This document shows positions 6,938 to 15,450 of a DNA stretch of 25,292 nt, in pieces. The position numbers and the translations under genes are program-made. The notes beneath the pieces were generated by a model. That model worked only from the letters and a program-made list of their open reading frames with translations. It did not search any database and was not told the DNA's origin. The stretch is from Alphaproteobacteria bacterium UBA2966. GTDB taxonomy: Bacteria > Pseudomonadota > Alphaproteobacteria > UBA2966. Numbering within the stretch: the first letter of the stretch is position 1; every line of letters begins with the position of its first letter. The stretch spans positions 1 to 25,292 of the forward strand of contig DEBC01000018.1 in assembly GCA_002348365.1 (NCBI GenBank), read 5' to 3'.

Positions 6938-9022
6938 TCAGTGGGCGAGTGCAGCTAACAGCAGCAATGCCACGATATTGGTGATCTTGATCATCGGGTT
7001 GACGGCCGGCCCTGCTGTATCCTTGTAGGGGTCTCCGACGGTGTCTCCGGTCACGGCCGCCTTATGGGCTTCCGAGCCCTTTCCACCATGATTTCCATCT
7101 TCGATGTACTTCTTGGCGTTGTCCCATGCGCCACCGCCTGCAGTCATCGAGATGGCAACAAACAGGCCGGTCACAATCACACCCATGAGCATGGCACCAA
7201 CCGCCGCAAAGGCCTCGGGCTGCCCGGCAATTACCAGGATGACGACATAGACGACAATCGGCGCCAGGACCGGCAGCAACGACGGGATCACCATTTCTTT
7301 GATGGCCGCAGAGGTCAGCATATCGACGGCCCGAGCGTACTCCGGCTTACCGGTGCCTTCCATGATTCCCGGAATTTCCTTGAACTGTCGGCGGACCTCC
7401 AACACGACGGAGCCCGCTGAACGTCCAACGGCAGTCATTGCCAACGCGCCGAACATGTACGGAAGCATGCCCCCAATGAAGAGCCCGACGACCACGTAGG
7501 GATTTGACAGCGTGAACTCAACGGCAACGTCCGAGAAGAAGGCCTTGAGGTCCTCGGTGTACGCCGCAAACAGGACGAGCGCCGCGAGACCGGCCGATCC
7601 AATTGCATAGCCCTTTGTCACTGCCTTCGTGGTATTGCCCACGGCATCCAGAGCATCGGTGGTCTTGCGGACCTCCGCGTCCAAATCAGCCATTTCGGCA
7701 ATGCCTCCCGCATTGTCAGTCACGGGACCGTAGGCGTCGAGAGCGACAACCATGCCAGCGAGTGCCAGCATTGCGGTGACCGCGATGGCAATCCCAAAAA
7801 GACCCGCCAATGTAAATGCGATGATAATTCCGGCACAGATGATGAGCGCCGGAAGAGCTGTCGCCTCCATCGAAATAGCCAGACCCTGAATGACATTCGT
7901 GCCATGGCCAGTCTCAGAGGCATTGGCGATGCTGCGAACGGGCCGGAAGTTGGTGCCCGTGTAGTACTCGGTGACCCAGATGATCAGGCCCGTAACAACG
8001 AGACCGACAATGCTGCAGACGAACAGGTCATTTCCGCTGACCGACTTCCCGCCCAACGAAAAAGTGTCTTCCATGCCGATCACACGATCCGTGACAAACC
8101 AGAAAGCGACAGCGGAGAGAATGGCGGCGACCAGAAATCCCTTGTAGAGCGCTAACATGATGTTTTGGCTGGCTCCCAAGCGAACGAAAAAAGTGCCCAC
8201 GACGGAAGCAACGATGCAAACGCCGCCAATGACCAGCGGATACAGCATCATGGAGGCCTGAGCGGCAGTGTCTCCTGACAGGAAGATCCAGGCGAGCACC
8301 ATCGTCGCGACCACAGTCACGGCATAGGTCTCGAACAGGTCCGCCGCCATTCCGGCACAATCCCCGACATTGTCGCCCACGTTATCGGCGATCACTGCGG
8401 GATTGCGGGGATCATCCTCGGGTATGCCCGCTTCAACTTTTCCGACGAGATCGGCGCCGACATCCGCACCCTTGGTAAAAATGCCGCCACCCAGACGAGC
8501 GAAAATTGAGATCAGCGACGCGCCGAAACCTAGAGAGATCAACGCGTTGATGACCTCACGATCCTCGACACCCATCGTGAGAAGAACACCGTAGTAAACG
8601 GCCACAGAGAGTAACGCCAATCCGGCAACGAGCATGCCGGTGACAGCTCCAGCCTTGAAGGCGATGTTGAGCCCCTGTTGCATACCCTGGCGCGCAGCTT
8701 CGGTGGTCCGGACATTCGCCCGAACGGAAACATTCATCCCGATGTAGCCGGTTGCCGCGGAAAAGACGGCGCCGATCAGATAGCCGACACCAGAATAGGC
8801 ACCCAGAAAGATGAACACGAGAACGCAGACCACGAGACCGACGATGGCGATGGTGCGGTATTGCCGATTGAGATACGCGCCTGCGCCTTCTTGTATGGCG
8901 CCTGCAATCTCTTGCATCCGTTCGTTTCCGGGACTGGCGGCCAGCACCGATCGGCTGGCGAACACGCCATATAGAATGGCGAGCGCACCGCAAACGAAGA
9001 CGAACCATAGTTCCGCAGACAT
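6938..9022 (-). CDS. hppA: Membrane-bound proton-translocating pyrophosphatase, K+-independent type, 694 aa
   Basis: This integral membrane pump hydrolyses pyrophosphate and moves H+ across the inner membrane. It has many hydrophobic segments and the substrate motifs DVGADLVGKVEAGIP (about residue 187) and DDPRNPAVIADNVGDNVGD (about 203), plus ALDAYGPVTDNAGGIAEMA. The motif GNTTKAVTKG carries Lys466 where K+-dependent enzymes have Ala, so it should be K+-independent and H+-pumping. The ATG at 9022 (MSAELWFVF) follows GGGGGA and directly precedes the first membrane helix; an in-frame ATG 20 codons upstream is less likely. It may save energy from biosynthetic pyrophosphate. The 272-nt upstream gap (9023-9294) holds only its leader. 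Confidence 0.96.
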   Translation of the reverse strand: MSAELWFVFVCGALAILYGVFASRSVLAASPGNERMQEIAGAIQEGAGAYLNRQYRTIAIVGLVVCVLVFIFLGAYSGVGYLIGAVFSAATGYIGMNVSVRANVRTTEAARQGMQQGLNIAFKAGAVTGMLVAGLALLSVAVYYGVLLTMGVEDREVINALISLGFGASLISIFARLGGGIFTKGADVGADLVGKVEAGIPEDDPRNPAVIADNVGDNVGDCAGMAADLFETYAVTVVATMVLAWIFLSGDTAAQASMMLYPLVIGGVCIVASVVGTFFVRLGASQNIMLALYKGFLVAAILSAVAFWFVTDRVIGMEDTFSLGGKSVSGNDLFVCSIVGLVVTGLIIWVTEYYTGTNFRPVRSIANASETGHGTNVIQGLAISMEATALPALIICAGIIIAFTLAGLFGIAIAVTAMLALAGMVVALDAYGPVTDNAGGIAEMADLDAEVRKTTDALDAVGNTTKAVTKGYAIGSAGLAALVLFAAYTEDLKAFFSDVAVEFTLSNPYVVVGLFIGGMLPYMFGALAMTAVGRSAGSVVLEVRRQFKEIPGIMEGTGKPEYARAVDMLTSAAIKEMVIPSLLPVLAPIVVYVVILVIAGQPEAFAAVGAMLMGVIVTGLFVAISMTAGGGAWDNAKKYIEDGNHGGKGSEAHKAAVTGDTVGDPYKDTAGPAVNPMIKITNIVALLLLAALAH

Positions 9023-9294
9023 CCAATATTCCCCCAGATTATCGAGGCCAATTTCCCGCATCCCTGCCAGTCGAGGCCGCATCGATCGATCCGACCAAAG
9101 TCATGGCTTGGGCCGCGCGGAACATAGAGCAGTTCGGATGTGAAGGGAATTACTTTGTGGCCCGATAGCCCGGCGGATATCCGTCCTAACGTATTGATAC
9201 AAGACAAATGATTTGAAGATGCCGGAGAGTGGCGCAATCCGTGTGTCTGAGGCAGCTCCCGTGTGCTGCTCCATCGCCGACAAGCTGCCTTTAT

Positions 9295-10509
9295 TCAGCT
9301 GGATCGGATTTGTGGCGCCAGAGTGCCTTCGCGAATGGAGAGCCAGATCGTGGCACCTGCCGTCAGGATTATGATCGGAAGCAACGTGTAACCGACCGAA
9401 GACCACCCCAGGAGATGCAAGAGAGCGCCAGTTCCAAAGGTGCCAAAGGCCTGAGCAAAGAAGACCAGAAAGTCGTTGAAACCTTGAGTCTTGGACTGCT
9501 CTTGAACGGCACAACACTCGGTGATGACAATCGTCGCGCTCACGAAGAGAAAACACCATCCAGTCCCAACCAGGAACCCGGCCCACCAGAAGTTCCACAG
9601 ATCGATACCTGACACCACGGCGACAACGGCACCAAGCAGCATGACTGCACCCCAAAGCATCACGTTATAGACACCGAACCTGTTTGCAAGGGCGCCGGCG
9701 AAGAAACCCGGTAGGAACATGGCAAAGTTATGCCATTGAATTACGAACGCCGCGTCGGAAAACGGCAGAGCACAGATGTGCATGGCGATGGGCGCGGCCA
9801 CCATCAGTTGGTTCATAGCCGCCCAACTCACCATGCCGGCAATTGCGGCGACGATGAAACGTGGCTGACGTATGATCTCACCGAGTGGGCGCCCCGTGTG
9901 CTGTTTGTCTACTTTGCGGGGCGTGGGTATGTCGATAAACGCCAATAGCAGGAGCTTCAGATATGCAAGGGCCGAAACAACGGCATATGAAGCCATGAAG
10001 GTTTGAGGCGCGAGCAAATCGCGGCTCCAGTCAGCGCTGTAAGGTCCGACAACACCGCTCATCACACCGCCTGCGAGGACGATGGAGACGGCGTGACGCT
10101 TCAACTTCCCCGTTACGACATCGACGATTGCGAAGCGGTAGTAGCTTCCGAACGCAAAATAGACGCCCATGACAAGGCCGGTGAAGCACAACAAGCCAAA
10201 ACTACCAATCGACACAGCCCAGGCACCCAGGACGCCCCCGTAAAACCCAACTGACGCGCCGATGAGGAATCCCGGCCGCCGACCTATGCGCCCCATCAAC
10301 AGCGACGCCGGATAGGTCGAGAGCGCTGCGCCAGCAATGAATAGACCCAACGGGACCGTCGCAAGCGCGGGGTCGGGCGCCAACGACGCCCCCACCAGCC
10401 CGCTGACCAATGCGAATACTGTGTTGATGCTGAAAAGAAGACCCTGACACGTCGCCAGGATGAGAACATTCCTGCCGATACTGCCAAATCTCAAACTACT
10501 GATCGCCAT
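9295..10509 (-). CDS. Major facilitator superfamily transporter, 404 aa (paralogue 1)
   Basis: This is a twelve-helix-type inner membrane transporter with the MFS loop 2-3 motif as GRIGRRPG (73-80) and a central charged loop near residues 190-215 (PTPRKVDKQHTGRPLGE). The substrate is unknown. It resembles the neighbouring upstream gene throughout: RNVLILATCQ, ALAT, GRPLGEIIRQP and KTQGFNDFLVF have matching segments there. The genes are 36 nt apart and on one strand, so they are likely one transcript. Both could form separate transporters or a heteromeric pair; the sequence does not decide. The protein contains several extra cysteines (CHICALP-like and ECCAVQ segments) not shared by its paralogue. 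Confidence 0.9.
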   Translation of the reverse strand: MAISSLRFGSIGRNVLILATCQGLLFSINTVFALVSGLVGASLAPDPALATVPLGLFIAGAALSTYPASLLMGRIGRRPGFLIGASVGFYGGVLGAWAVSIGSFGLLCFTGLVMGVYFAFGSYYRFAIVDVVTGKLKRHAVSIVLAGGVMSGVVGPYSADWSRDLLAPQTFMASYAVVSALAYLKLLLLAFIDIPTPRKVDKQHTGRPLGEIIRQPRFIVAAIAGMVSWAAMNQLMVAAPIAMHICALPFSDAAFVIQWHNFAMFLPGFFAGALANRFGVYNVMLWGAVMLLGAVVAVVSGIDLWNFWWAGFLVGTGWCFLFVSATIVITECCAVQEQSKTQGFNDFLVFFAQAFGTFGTGALLHLLGWSSVGYTLLPIIILTAGATIWLSIREGTLAPQIRSS

Positions 10510-10545
10510 GTGACGGTGCCAACTCGCGGCTCTATCCCGCCTGGG

Positions 10546-11739
10546 TCAAGCCGCTGTACGGCTGTGGACCTCGCGCCGCCGCTTCAGAAGAAGCCAAAAT
10601 GTCGTCCCCGTGGCGAGCAGCAGAAATGGTACGGCTCCAACGTTCACGGCGTTCCATCCAAACACGTGCAATAGCCCGCCGGAAGACAAGGACGCCAAAG
10701 CCACTGAGCCGAAGACCATGAAATCATTGAGACCCTGGGTCTTGGCTTTCTCCGCAGGGCTATAGCTTTCGGTCAACAAAGTCGTTCCCCCGATGAACAT
10801 GAAATTCCAGCCGATTCCGAGCAGGAACAATGCCAACCAGAAATTGTACAGGGTTATCCCCGTGACCGCGGCAACGACAGCGGCAAATAGAAAGAGCGCA
10901 CCCGTGATCATGATTTGCAGCACGCCATAGCGATTGATCAGATAGCCCGTAAAGAAGGATGGCGCGAACATCCCAATTACATGCCACTCGACCACGAATA
11001 TCGTGCTGCTGTATGAAATGTCGCAGGCAATCATGGCCAGCGGTCCGGCGGTCATTACCAGATTCATGACGGCATAACCCACCATCGCACCCAACATCGT
11101 GACGATGAAGACGGGCTGGCGTACAATTTCTGACAGTGGCCGACCCTTCTCCAGCCGCTCCTCCTCAGAAAGTTCGGGGATCCGAAGCTGAGTGAGCAAT
11201 GCTATGACCATGACGCACAGAATGATGACAACAAGGTATGTTCCCAGGAATGAATAGGGTGCAAACAGATCCTTGGTGTACTTTGTGCTTTCGGGTCCCA
11301 AAACCCCGCCAACGATTCCCGCAGCCAAAACATAAGATATCGCCTTGGCTTTGAACTCCGGTGTTGACGACTCTGCGGCCGCGAACCGGTACTGCTGGCC
11401 AAAGGCGTTTTGGGTACCCAGCAAAGCTGTGCCAAGGCAATAGATCCAGAAGTCCACAACATAGACCGCGTAGCTGCACACGATAGCGCCAAGCACGCCG
11501 ACCATCGCACCGGTCATGAAACCGCGGCTGCGCCCAACGATTCGCATCCATTGAGCCGCGGGAATCGTTGAAATTGCCACGCCGATGATGAAGGTACTGA
11601 CTGGCAGTGTCGCTAGGGCCTTGTTGTCGGCGAGCGAATTCCCAACCAATCCTGCAAGAGCGATGACCGTCAGGTTGACGGTCAGGGAAACAGCTTGGCA
11701 GGTCGCCAGAATGGCGACGTTCCGCTTCATGTATTCCAT
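10546..11739 (-). CDS. Major facilitator superfamily transporter, 397 aa (paralogue 2)
   Basis: This polytopic inner membrane transporter is paralogous to the downstream neighbour. It begins RNVAILATCQAVSLTVN and carries a degenerate loop 2-3 motif, RIVGRSRG (67-74), a charged central loop ELSEEERLEKGRPLSEIV, and KTQGLNDFMVF before the last helices. Substrate unknown. The ATG at 11739 has AAGGG a few bases upstream. It is first of the MFS pair and follows the broken FliL-like gene after 70 nt; whether the pair has its own promoter is not clear. Confidence 0.9.
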   Translation of the reverse strand: MEYMKRNVAILATCQAVSLTVNLTVIALAGLVGNSLADNKALATLPVSTFIIGVAISTIPAAQWMRIVGRSRGFMTGAMVGVLGAIVCSYAVYVVDFWIYCLGTALLGTQNAFGQQYRFAAAESSTPEFKAKAISYVLAAGIVGGVLGPESTKYTKDLFAPYSFLGTYLVVIILCVMVIALLTQLRIPELSEEERLEKGRPLSEIVRQPVFIVTMLGAMVGYAVMNLVMTAGPLAMIACDISYSSTIFVVEWHVIGMFAPSFFTGYLINRYGVLQIMITGALFLFAAVVAAVTGITLYNFWLALFLLGIGWNFMFIGGTTLLTESYSPAEKAKTQGLNDFMVFGSVALASLSSGGLLHVFGWNAVNVGAVPFLLLATGTTFWLLLKRRREVHSRTAA

Positions 11740-11809
11740 TGCAGCCCTTGAGATCGTGGACGACTAAGCTCCAACCGCGGAGCCCGCCACGTCAGAAATC
11801 AAAGAGGTC

Positions 11810-12255
11810 TTAGCCGGCGGCCTTCACAAGCTTTGAGATAAGAACCTTCGAGATGATCTCTTCGCCAAGTGTCTTGTTCAGCGACTTCGTGAGTCGAGCC
11901 TTCATGGCCCGAAGATCGACCCCCAACACACCATCCTTCCGCATTAGTGAACCTCTATGAAGTTCACGCAACGCCGCATCCCGAAGCAGGGGTATCTATG
12001 ATTGCACGCGATTGACGTTGGAGTCGTCCGCCACTTCCATTTTCAGGTCGACGTAGAGGTAGTAGTCGAACCGTTTCCGCCGAGGTACCGGTGCGGCCAA
12101 TCCATCGAGTCGGACGTAACCAGCCGTCTTTTCGAACTGGACCCCTCTTCGGACAATGTCTCAAAGTTCTCCAGAATCGACGATATCGAGAACGCTCCTG
12201 CGGCAAGAAGTATCAGGAACGCAAACGAGAAGATGACCAGCTTCTTCGTATTCAA
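11810..12255 (-). pseudogene. FliL-like membrane protein, broken by a frameshift and an in-frame stop
   Basis: Reading the minus strand from a TTG at 12255 (with GAGGG upstream) gives a membrane-anchor segment (KKLVIFSFAFLILLAAGAF) and a linker ending LSEEG. The frame then breaks at the C/G run at 12142-12145. Adding one G restores VQFEKTAGYVRLDGLAAPV, then RFDYYLYVDLKMEVADD and NRVQS. An in-frame TAG (11996-11998) interrupts, after which the same frame continues IPLLRDAALRELH and LTKSLNKTLGEEIISKVLIS to a TAA at 11810. The order of anchor, YVRL, YYLYVDL, PLLRDA and LNKTLGEEIISKVL matches FliL-family proteins (my recollection of the family). The restored protein would have about 148 positions. 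FliL proteins stabilise stator or membrane complexes; no flagellar gene is nearby. Two independent lesions favour true decay over sequencing error. Confidence 0.75.
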
Positions 12256-12340
12256 GGTCTAACCCTCATCCCTAGAGCCTACCCAAACGACGGTGGCCCA
12301 GAAATCACGTTGTGAGATTCACGTTTGATGACCGCCCCCA

Positions 12341-12346
12341 ATTATA
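12341..12346 (-). promoter_or_regulatory. Possible -10 element before the FliL-like gene
   Basis: A perfect TATAAT occurs on the minus strand 86 nt before the FliL-like start, in the 115-nt gap after thiL. No matching -35 is found at 16-18 nt, so this is weak. Nothing else is evident in the gap. Confidence 0.22.
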
Positions 12347-12370
12347 AGTCGCTCGCGTGAAATGGGGCCA

Positions 12371-13351
12371 TCAAAAATGCGTGTAACCCTTTTCGACTAT
12401 GTCAATTTTTTCGTTCTCGCCATTGACCACAATTACTCCCGATCCCGCGGACATCTCCCCAATTCGCGTCACAGACTCTTCGCATGTACCAGCGGCTTGT
12501 CTCACGGCGTCATGTGCGGCCGATGGAGCGGTGAACAGAAGTTCGTAATCATCCCCGCCCCCAAGGATCGATCGGATCAGCTTTGGATCGTCGGACAGCA
12601 GCGCCTTCGCAGGCTCTGATATTGGGATACATTCCAAATTGACCACTGCTGAGACACCGGAAGCCTCGCAAACATGATTCAGATCGGCGATCAAACCATC
12701 CGAAACATCAATGCAGGAGCTGGCAAGTCCTCTCAACGCCAGCCCCAAGGCGGTACGGGGACGCGGCAGGAGATAGCGTTCCTTCAGCCATGCTTCGTCT
12801 CTCTCCACCTGAGGCTCGACGCCTGACTGAAGTGTCAAAAGTCCCAGTGCACCATCACCGATTGATCCTGAGACCCAAATCTCGTCTCCTTCACTGGCGC
12901 CGGACCTCAAGAGCGCCTGACCGGTCGGCACGCGACCGAGCGCGGTAACCGACAATAGTAACGGCCCCCTTGTCGCGACTGTGTCTCCGCCGATTAGATA
13001 AACTTTGAACTCCTCCTGATCCTCAGAAAGGCCGGATGCAAATGTCTCCAACCAGGATTCATCGCAGTCCGGTGGCAGGGCAACGGTGAGTAGATACGCG
13101 TCGGGTTCCGCGCCCATTGACGCCAGATCCGAAAGACTGACTCTGAGGAGTTTTCGCCCAACCAAATCCGGTGGATCGTCATGATTGAAATGGACGCCAG
13201 CGACCAGCGCGTCTGTGGTGGCCACGATCTCTATGCCAGTTGGAGGCTCGAATACTGCCGCATCATCGGCAAGACCCAGAGCGCCCGAGGCACCTCGGGC
13301 CAACGGGGCGAACACGCCATCAATCAAGTCGAATTCGCCTCGGCGAGTCAC
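12371..13351 (-). CDS. thiL: Thiamine-monophosphate kinase, 326 aa
   Basis: ThiL phosphorylates thiamine monophosphate with ATP to give the cofactor thiamine diphosphate. The PurM-type fold motifs are in order: GLADDAAVF (26-34), ATTDALVAGVHF (44-55) with metal-binding Asp47, SLSDLASMGAEP (72-83), LIGGDTV, CIDVSDGLIADL and GGGDDYELLFT. Length is normal. The start is GTG (13351), overlapping the nusB stop as GTGA, so translation is coupled. It is the last gene of the rib-nusB-thiL cluster. Confidence 0.96.
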   Translation of the reverse strand: MTRRGEFDLIDGVFAPLARGASGALGLADDAAVFEPPTGIEIVATTDALVAGVHFNHDDPPDLVGRKLLRVSLSDLASMGAEPDAYLLTVALPPDCDESWLETFASGLSEDQEEFKVYLIGGDTVATRGPLLLSVTALGRVPTGQALLRSGASEGDEIWVSGSIGDGALGLLTLQSGVEPQVERDEAWLKERYLLPRPRTALGLALRGLASSCIDVSDGLIADLNHVCEASGVSAVVNLECIPISEPAKALLSDDPKLIRSILGGGDDYELLFTAPSAAHDAVRQAAGTCEESVTRIGEMSAGSGVIVVNGENEKIDIVEKGYTHF

Positions 13352-13863
13352 GTTTGCGAAGACCCTGCCGGCACATCATTAAGGTTCATCATCTCTCCGC
13401 TCCGATACACACGCCCGAGACGGTCCAGAACCGCATTAACGAACCCAGGCTCAGGGCCCTCAAAGAAGGCCGCCGTAAGCTCAACATACTCGTTGATCAC
13501 GACGCGCGCGGGCACATCGATACGGGCGATCAGCTCATATGTGGCAGCCCGAAGTATCTGACGCAGCGTCGTATCGAGGCGGGTATAGGACCATCCCTCC
13601 GCCAAAGCCGTTTCCACGGCCTCCGCTATCTCCGCGTCGCGGGCGTCCACACCTGACACCACATCTCGAAAGAAATCCGGGTCAGCCCGATCTTCCGATC
13701 CTTCATCGATTTCGCCGCCCATGCGGAATCCAATGAATTCGTCGATTACAGGCCTGAAATTGGCGCCACTGATCTCGATCTGATAGAGCGCCTGCACCGC
13801 GCACAACCGAGCCATTCCTCTCGCACCAGGGAGCGCGGCTTCGCTGGCGCCTGGAGTAGTCAT
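13348..13863 (-). CDS. nusB: Transcription antitermination factor NusB, 171 aa
   Basis: NusB binds boxA RNA together with S10 (NusE) for antitermination in rRNA operons. The all-helical fold is recognisable from ARLCAVQALYQIEISG near the N terminus, the segment WSYTRLDTTLRQILRAATYEL, and VPARVVINEYVELTAAFF followed by GFVNAVLDRLGRVYR. The ATG at 13863 shares its A with the ribH stop (TGATG); a GTG one codon earlier is less likely. It overlaps thiL by 4 nt. The N terminus is slightly longer than in the short enterobacterial form. Confidence 0.95.
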   Translation of the reverse strand: MTTPGASEAALPGARGMARLCAVQALYQIEISGANFRPVIDEFIGFRMGGEIDEGSEDRADPDFFRDVVSGVDARDAEIAEAVETALAEGWSYTRLDTTLRQILRAATYELIARIDVPARVVINEYVELTAAFFEGPEPGFVNAVLDRLGRVYRSGEMMNLNDVPAGSSQT

Positions 13864-14321
13864 CACTCGGGAAGCAGGTCGCGTTTGACGTCGATCATGC
13901 GCAGCGCGGCACGTGCGGCCGTGCCACCTTTATCGCCGCTATCGACCGCAGCTCGCTGCCACGCCTGGTCTCTATTTTCGCATGTCAGCACGCCATTCCC
14001 GATTGCGACCGAATAGGTCGTGCCGAGTTGGGCGAGACCATGCATGCATTCTTGGCAGACGTGATCGTAATGCGAAGTCTCGCCACGAATGACGCACCCC
14101 AATGCTACGAATCCGTCATACCTTCGGCGACCGCCCGGCAAATCAATGGAGCGGATGGCCATCTTGATGGCCGCAGGAATTTCAAGAGCGCCCGGCACCC
14201 AAATCCTGGTGTGAGTCGCCCCGGCCGCCTCTATGGCTGCCTCGGCGCCCTTGACCAATTCATCAGCGATGTCCTCATAAAAGCGTGCTTCGACAACGAG
14301 GAGATAAGGCGCATCAGTCAT
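13863..14321 (-). CDS. ribH: 6,7-dimethyl-8-ribityllumazine synthase, 152 aa
   Basis: RibH joins the pyrimidine made by the RibA/RibD branch to the four-carbon unit made by RibB, forming lumazine, the penultimate step of riboflavin synthesis; it forms large cytoplasmic oligomers. Motifs are VPGALEIPAAI (42-52), LGCVIRGETSHYDHVC (74-89) with the catalytic histidine region, and IGNGVLTCEN. The ATG at 14321 overlaps the end of ribB by 8 nt, so the two are coupled. Length is normal. Confidence 0.97.
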   Translation of the reverse strand: MTDAPYLLVVEARFYEDIADELVKGAEAAIEAAGATHTRIWVPGALEIPAAIKMAIRSIDLPGGRRRYDGFVALGCVIRGETSHYDHVCQECMHGLAQLGTTYSVAIGNGVLTCENRDQAWQRAAVDSGDKGGTAARAALRMIDVKRDLLPE

Positions 14322-15450
14322 CGACGGTACCCGAGAGTGGCGGAATGGAGCGAACTTCGGACACCGATAGTCCGTAACCTTCTAGACCAACGATCGTGCG
14401 TGGTGCCGTATTCGATAAGAGAATCATGTCCTTTACGCCCAGATCGAGAAGGATATGTGCGCCTGTGCCGTAATCTCGCAATTGAACAGGTTCTTTTTCC
14501 TGGACCCCCAATCGTCGCTCAACGAGGTCTGATAGTGCCGTCGGCCTAGGCTCTCGGATCAACACGACGACACCACGATCCTTGCGGCCAATTTCTGACA
14601 TGGCGGCGTGCAGCTGCGTGCCTCGGTCTGGCTGGTCACCCAAGAGATCCTCAAGCACGTTGAGTGAATGCATCCGCACGAGCACGGGATCGCCATCACT
14701 GACATCGCCCTTCACGAGGGCGATGTGTTCGGCGTACTCGACCTGATTGACATATACAATCAAGCGGAATTCACCTCCATACCGACTCTCGAAATCGATT
14801 TCGTGGATGCGTTTCACGATGGATTCGGTGCGATGCCGGTAAGAAATCAGATCGGCAATCGTCGCAATTTTCAAATTATGGAACTGCGCGAACTTTACGA
14901 GGTCGGGCAGCCGCGCCATTGTGCCGTCATCGTTCATGATCTCGCAGATCACTCCAGCGGGCATGTATCCCGCCATTCTCGCGAGATCAACGGCCGCTTC
15001 AGTATGACCCGCGCGGACGAGCACTCCCCCATCGCGTGCGATCAATGGAAATACATGACCTGGACTGCCAATATCGGACTTCCCCGAGGCGGGATCGATG
15101 GCAACTGCAATTGTATGCGCGCGGTCCGCCGCCGAGATTCCTGTGGTGACTCCTTCTCGGGCTTCGATCGAGACCGTGAACGCAGTCTGATGGCGTGACT
15201 CGTTTGTCCGCGCCATCAACGGAAGATCGAGTTGACGGACACGTTCCGCGGTCAAAGCCAGACAAATCAATCCGCGTCCGTGCTTGGCCATAAAGTTGAT
15301 GGCTTCGGCGTCGGCCAGTTCAGCCGGAATAACGAGGTCTCCTTCATTTTCGCGACCCTCGTCATCGATCAAAATGACCATCCGTCTGCGCCGGAACTCT
15401 TCGACGATCTCTTCAGCGTCGGTCAGGTAGTCAAAATCCGATACTGTCAT
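14314..15450 (-). CDS. ribB: 3,4-dihydroxy-2-butanone-4-phosphate synthase fused to a degenerate GTP cyclohydrolase II-like domain, 378 aa
   Basis: The N-terminal domain (about 10-205) is RibB, which turns ribulose-5-phosphate into the four-carbon precursor of lumazine. Motifs are DDEGRENEGDL (29-39), HQTAFTVSIEA, TGISAADRA, SPGHVFPLIA and GHTEAAVDLA. The C-terminal domain (about 206-378) has the RibA fold signature RDYGTGAHILLDLGV but has lost the zinc cysteines: the expected CLTGD...RCDCG region reads SLNVLEDLLGDQPDRGTQL. The QEGRGIGL loop reads IREPRPTALSDL. It is therefore unlikely to be an active cyclohydrolase. This RibBX-type architecture is known in proteobacteria. It overlaps ribE by 4 nt (ATGA) and ribH by 8 nt. 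Confidence 0.94.
   Translation of the reverse strand: MTVSDFDYLTDAEEIVEEFRRRRMVILIDDEGRENEGDLVIPAELADAEAINFMAKHGRGLICLALTAERVRQLDLPLMARTNESRHQTAFTVSIEAREGVTTGISAADRAHTIAVAIDPASGKSDIGSPGHVFPLIARDGGVLVRAGHTEAAVDLARMAGYMPAGVICEIMNDDGTMARLPDLVKFAQFHNLKIATIADLISYRHRTESIVKRIHEIDFESRYGGEFRLIVYVNQVEYAEHIALVKGDVSDGDPVLVRMHSLNVLEDLLGDQPDRGTQLHAAMSEIGRKDRGVVVLIREPRPTALSDLVERRLGVQEKEPVQLRDYGTGAHILLDLGVKDMILLSNTAPRTIVGLEGYGLSVSEVRSIPPLSGTVDD

Noticed and set aside
9101..9655. Minus-strand open frame of 184 codons upstream of hppA
   Set aside because: It overlaps the MFS gene end in another frame and lacks any domain; the true hppA start lies downstream at 9022.
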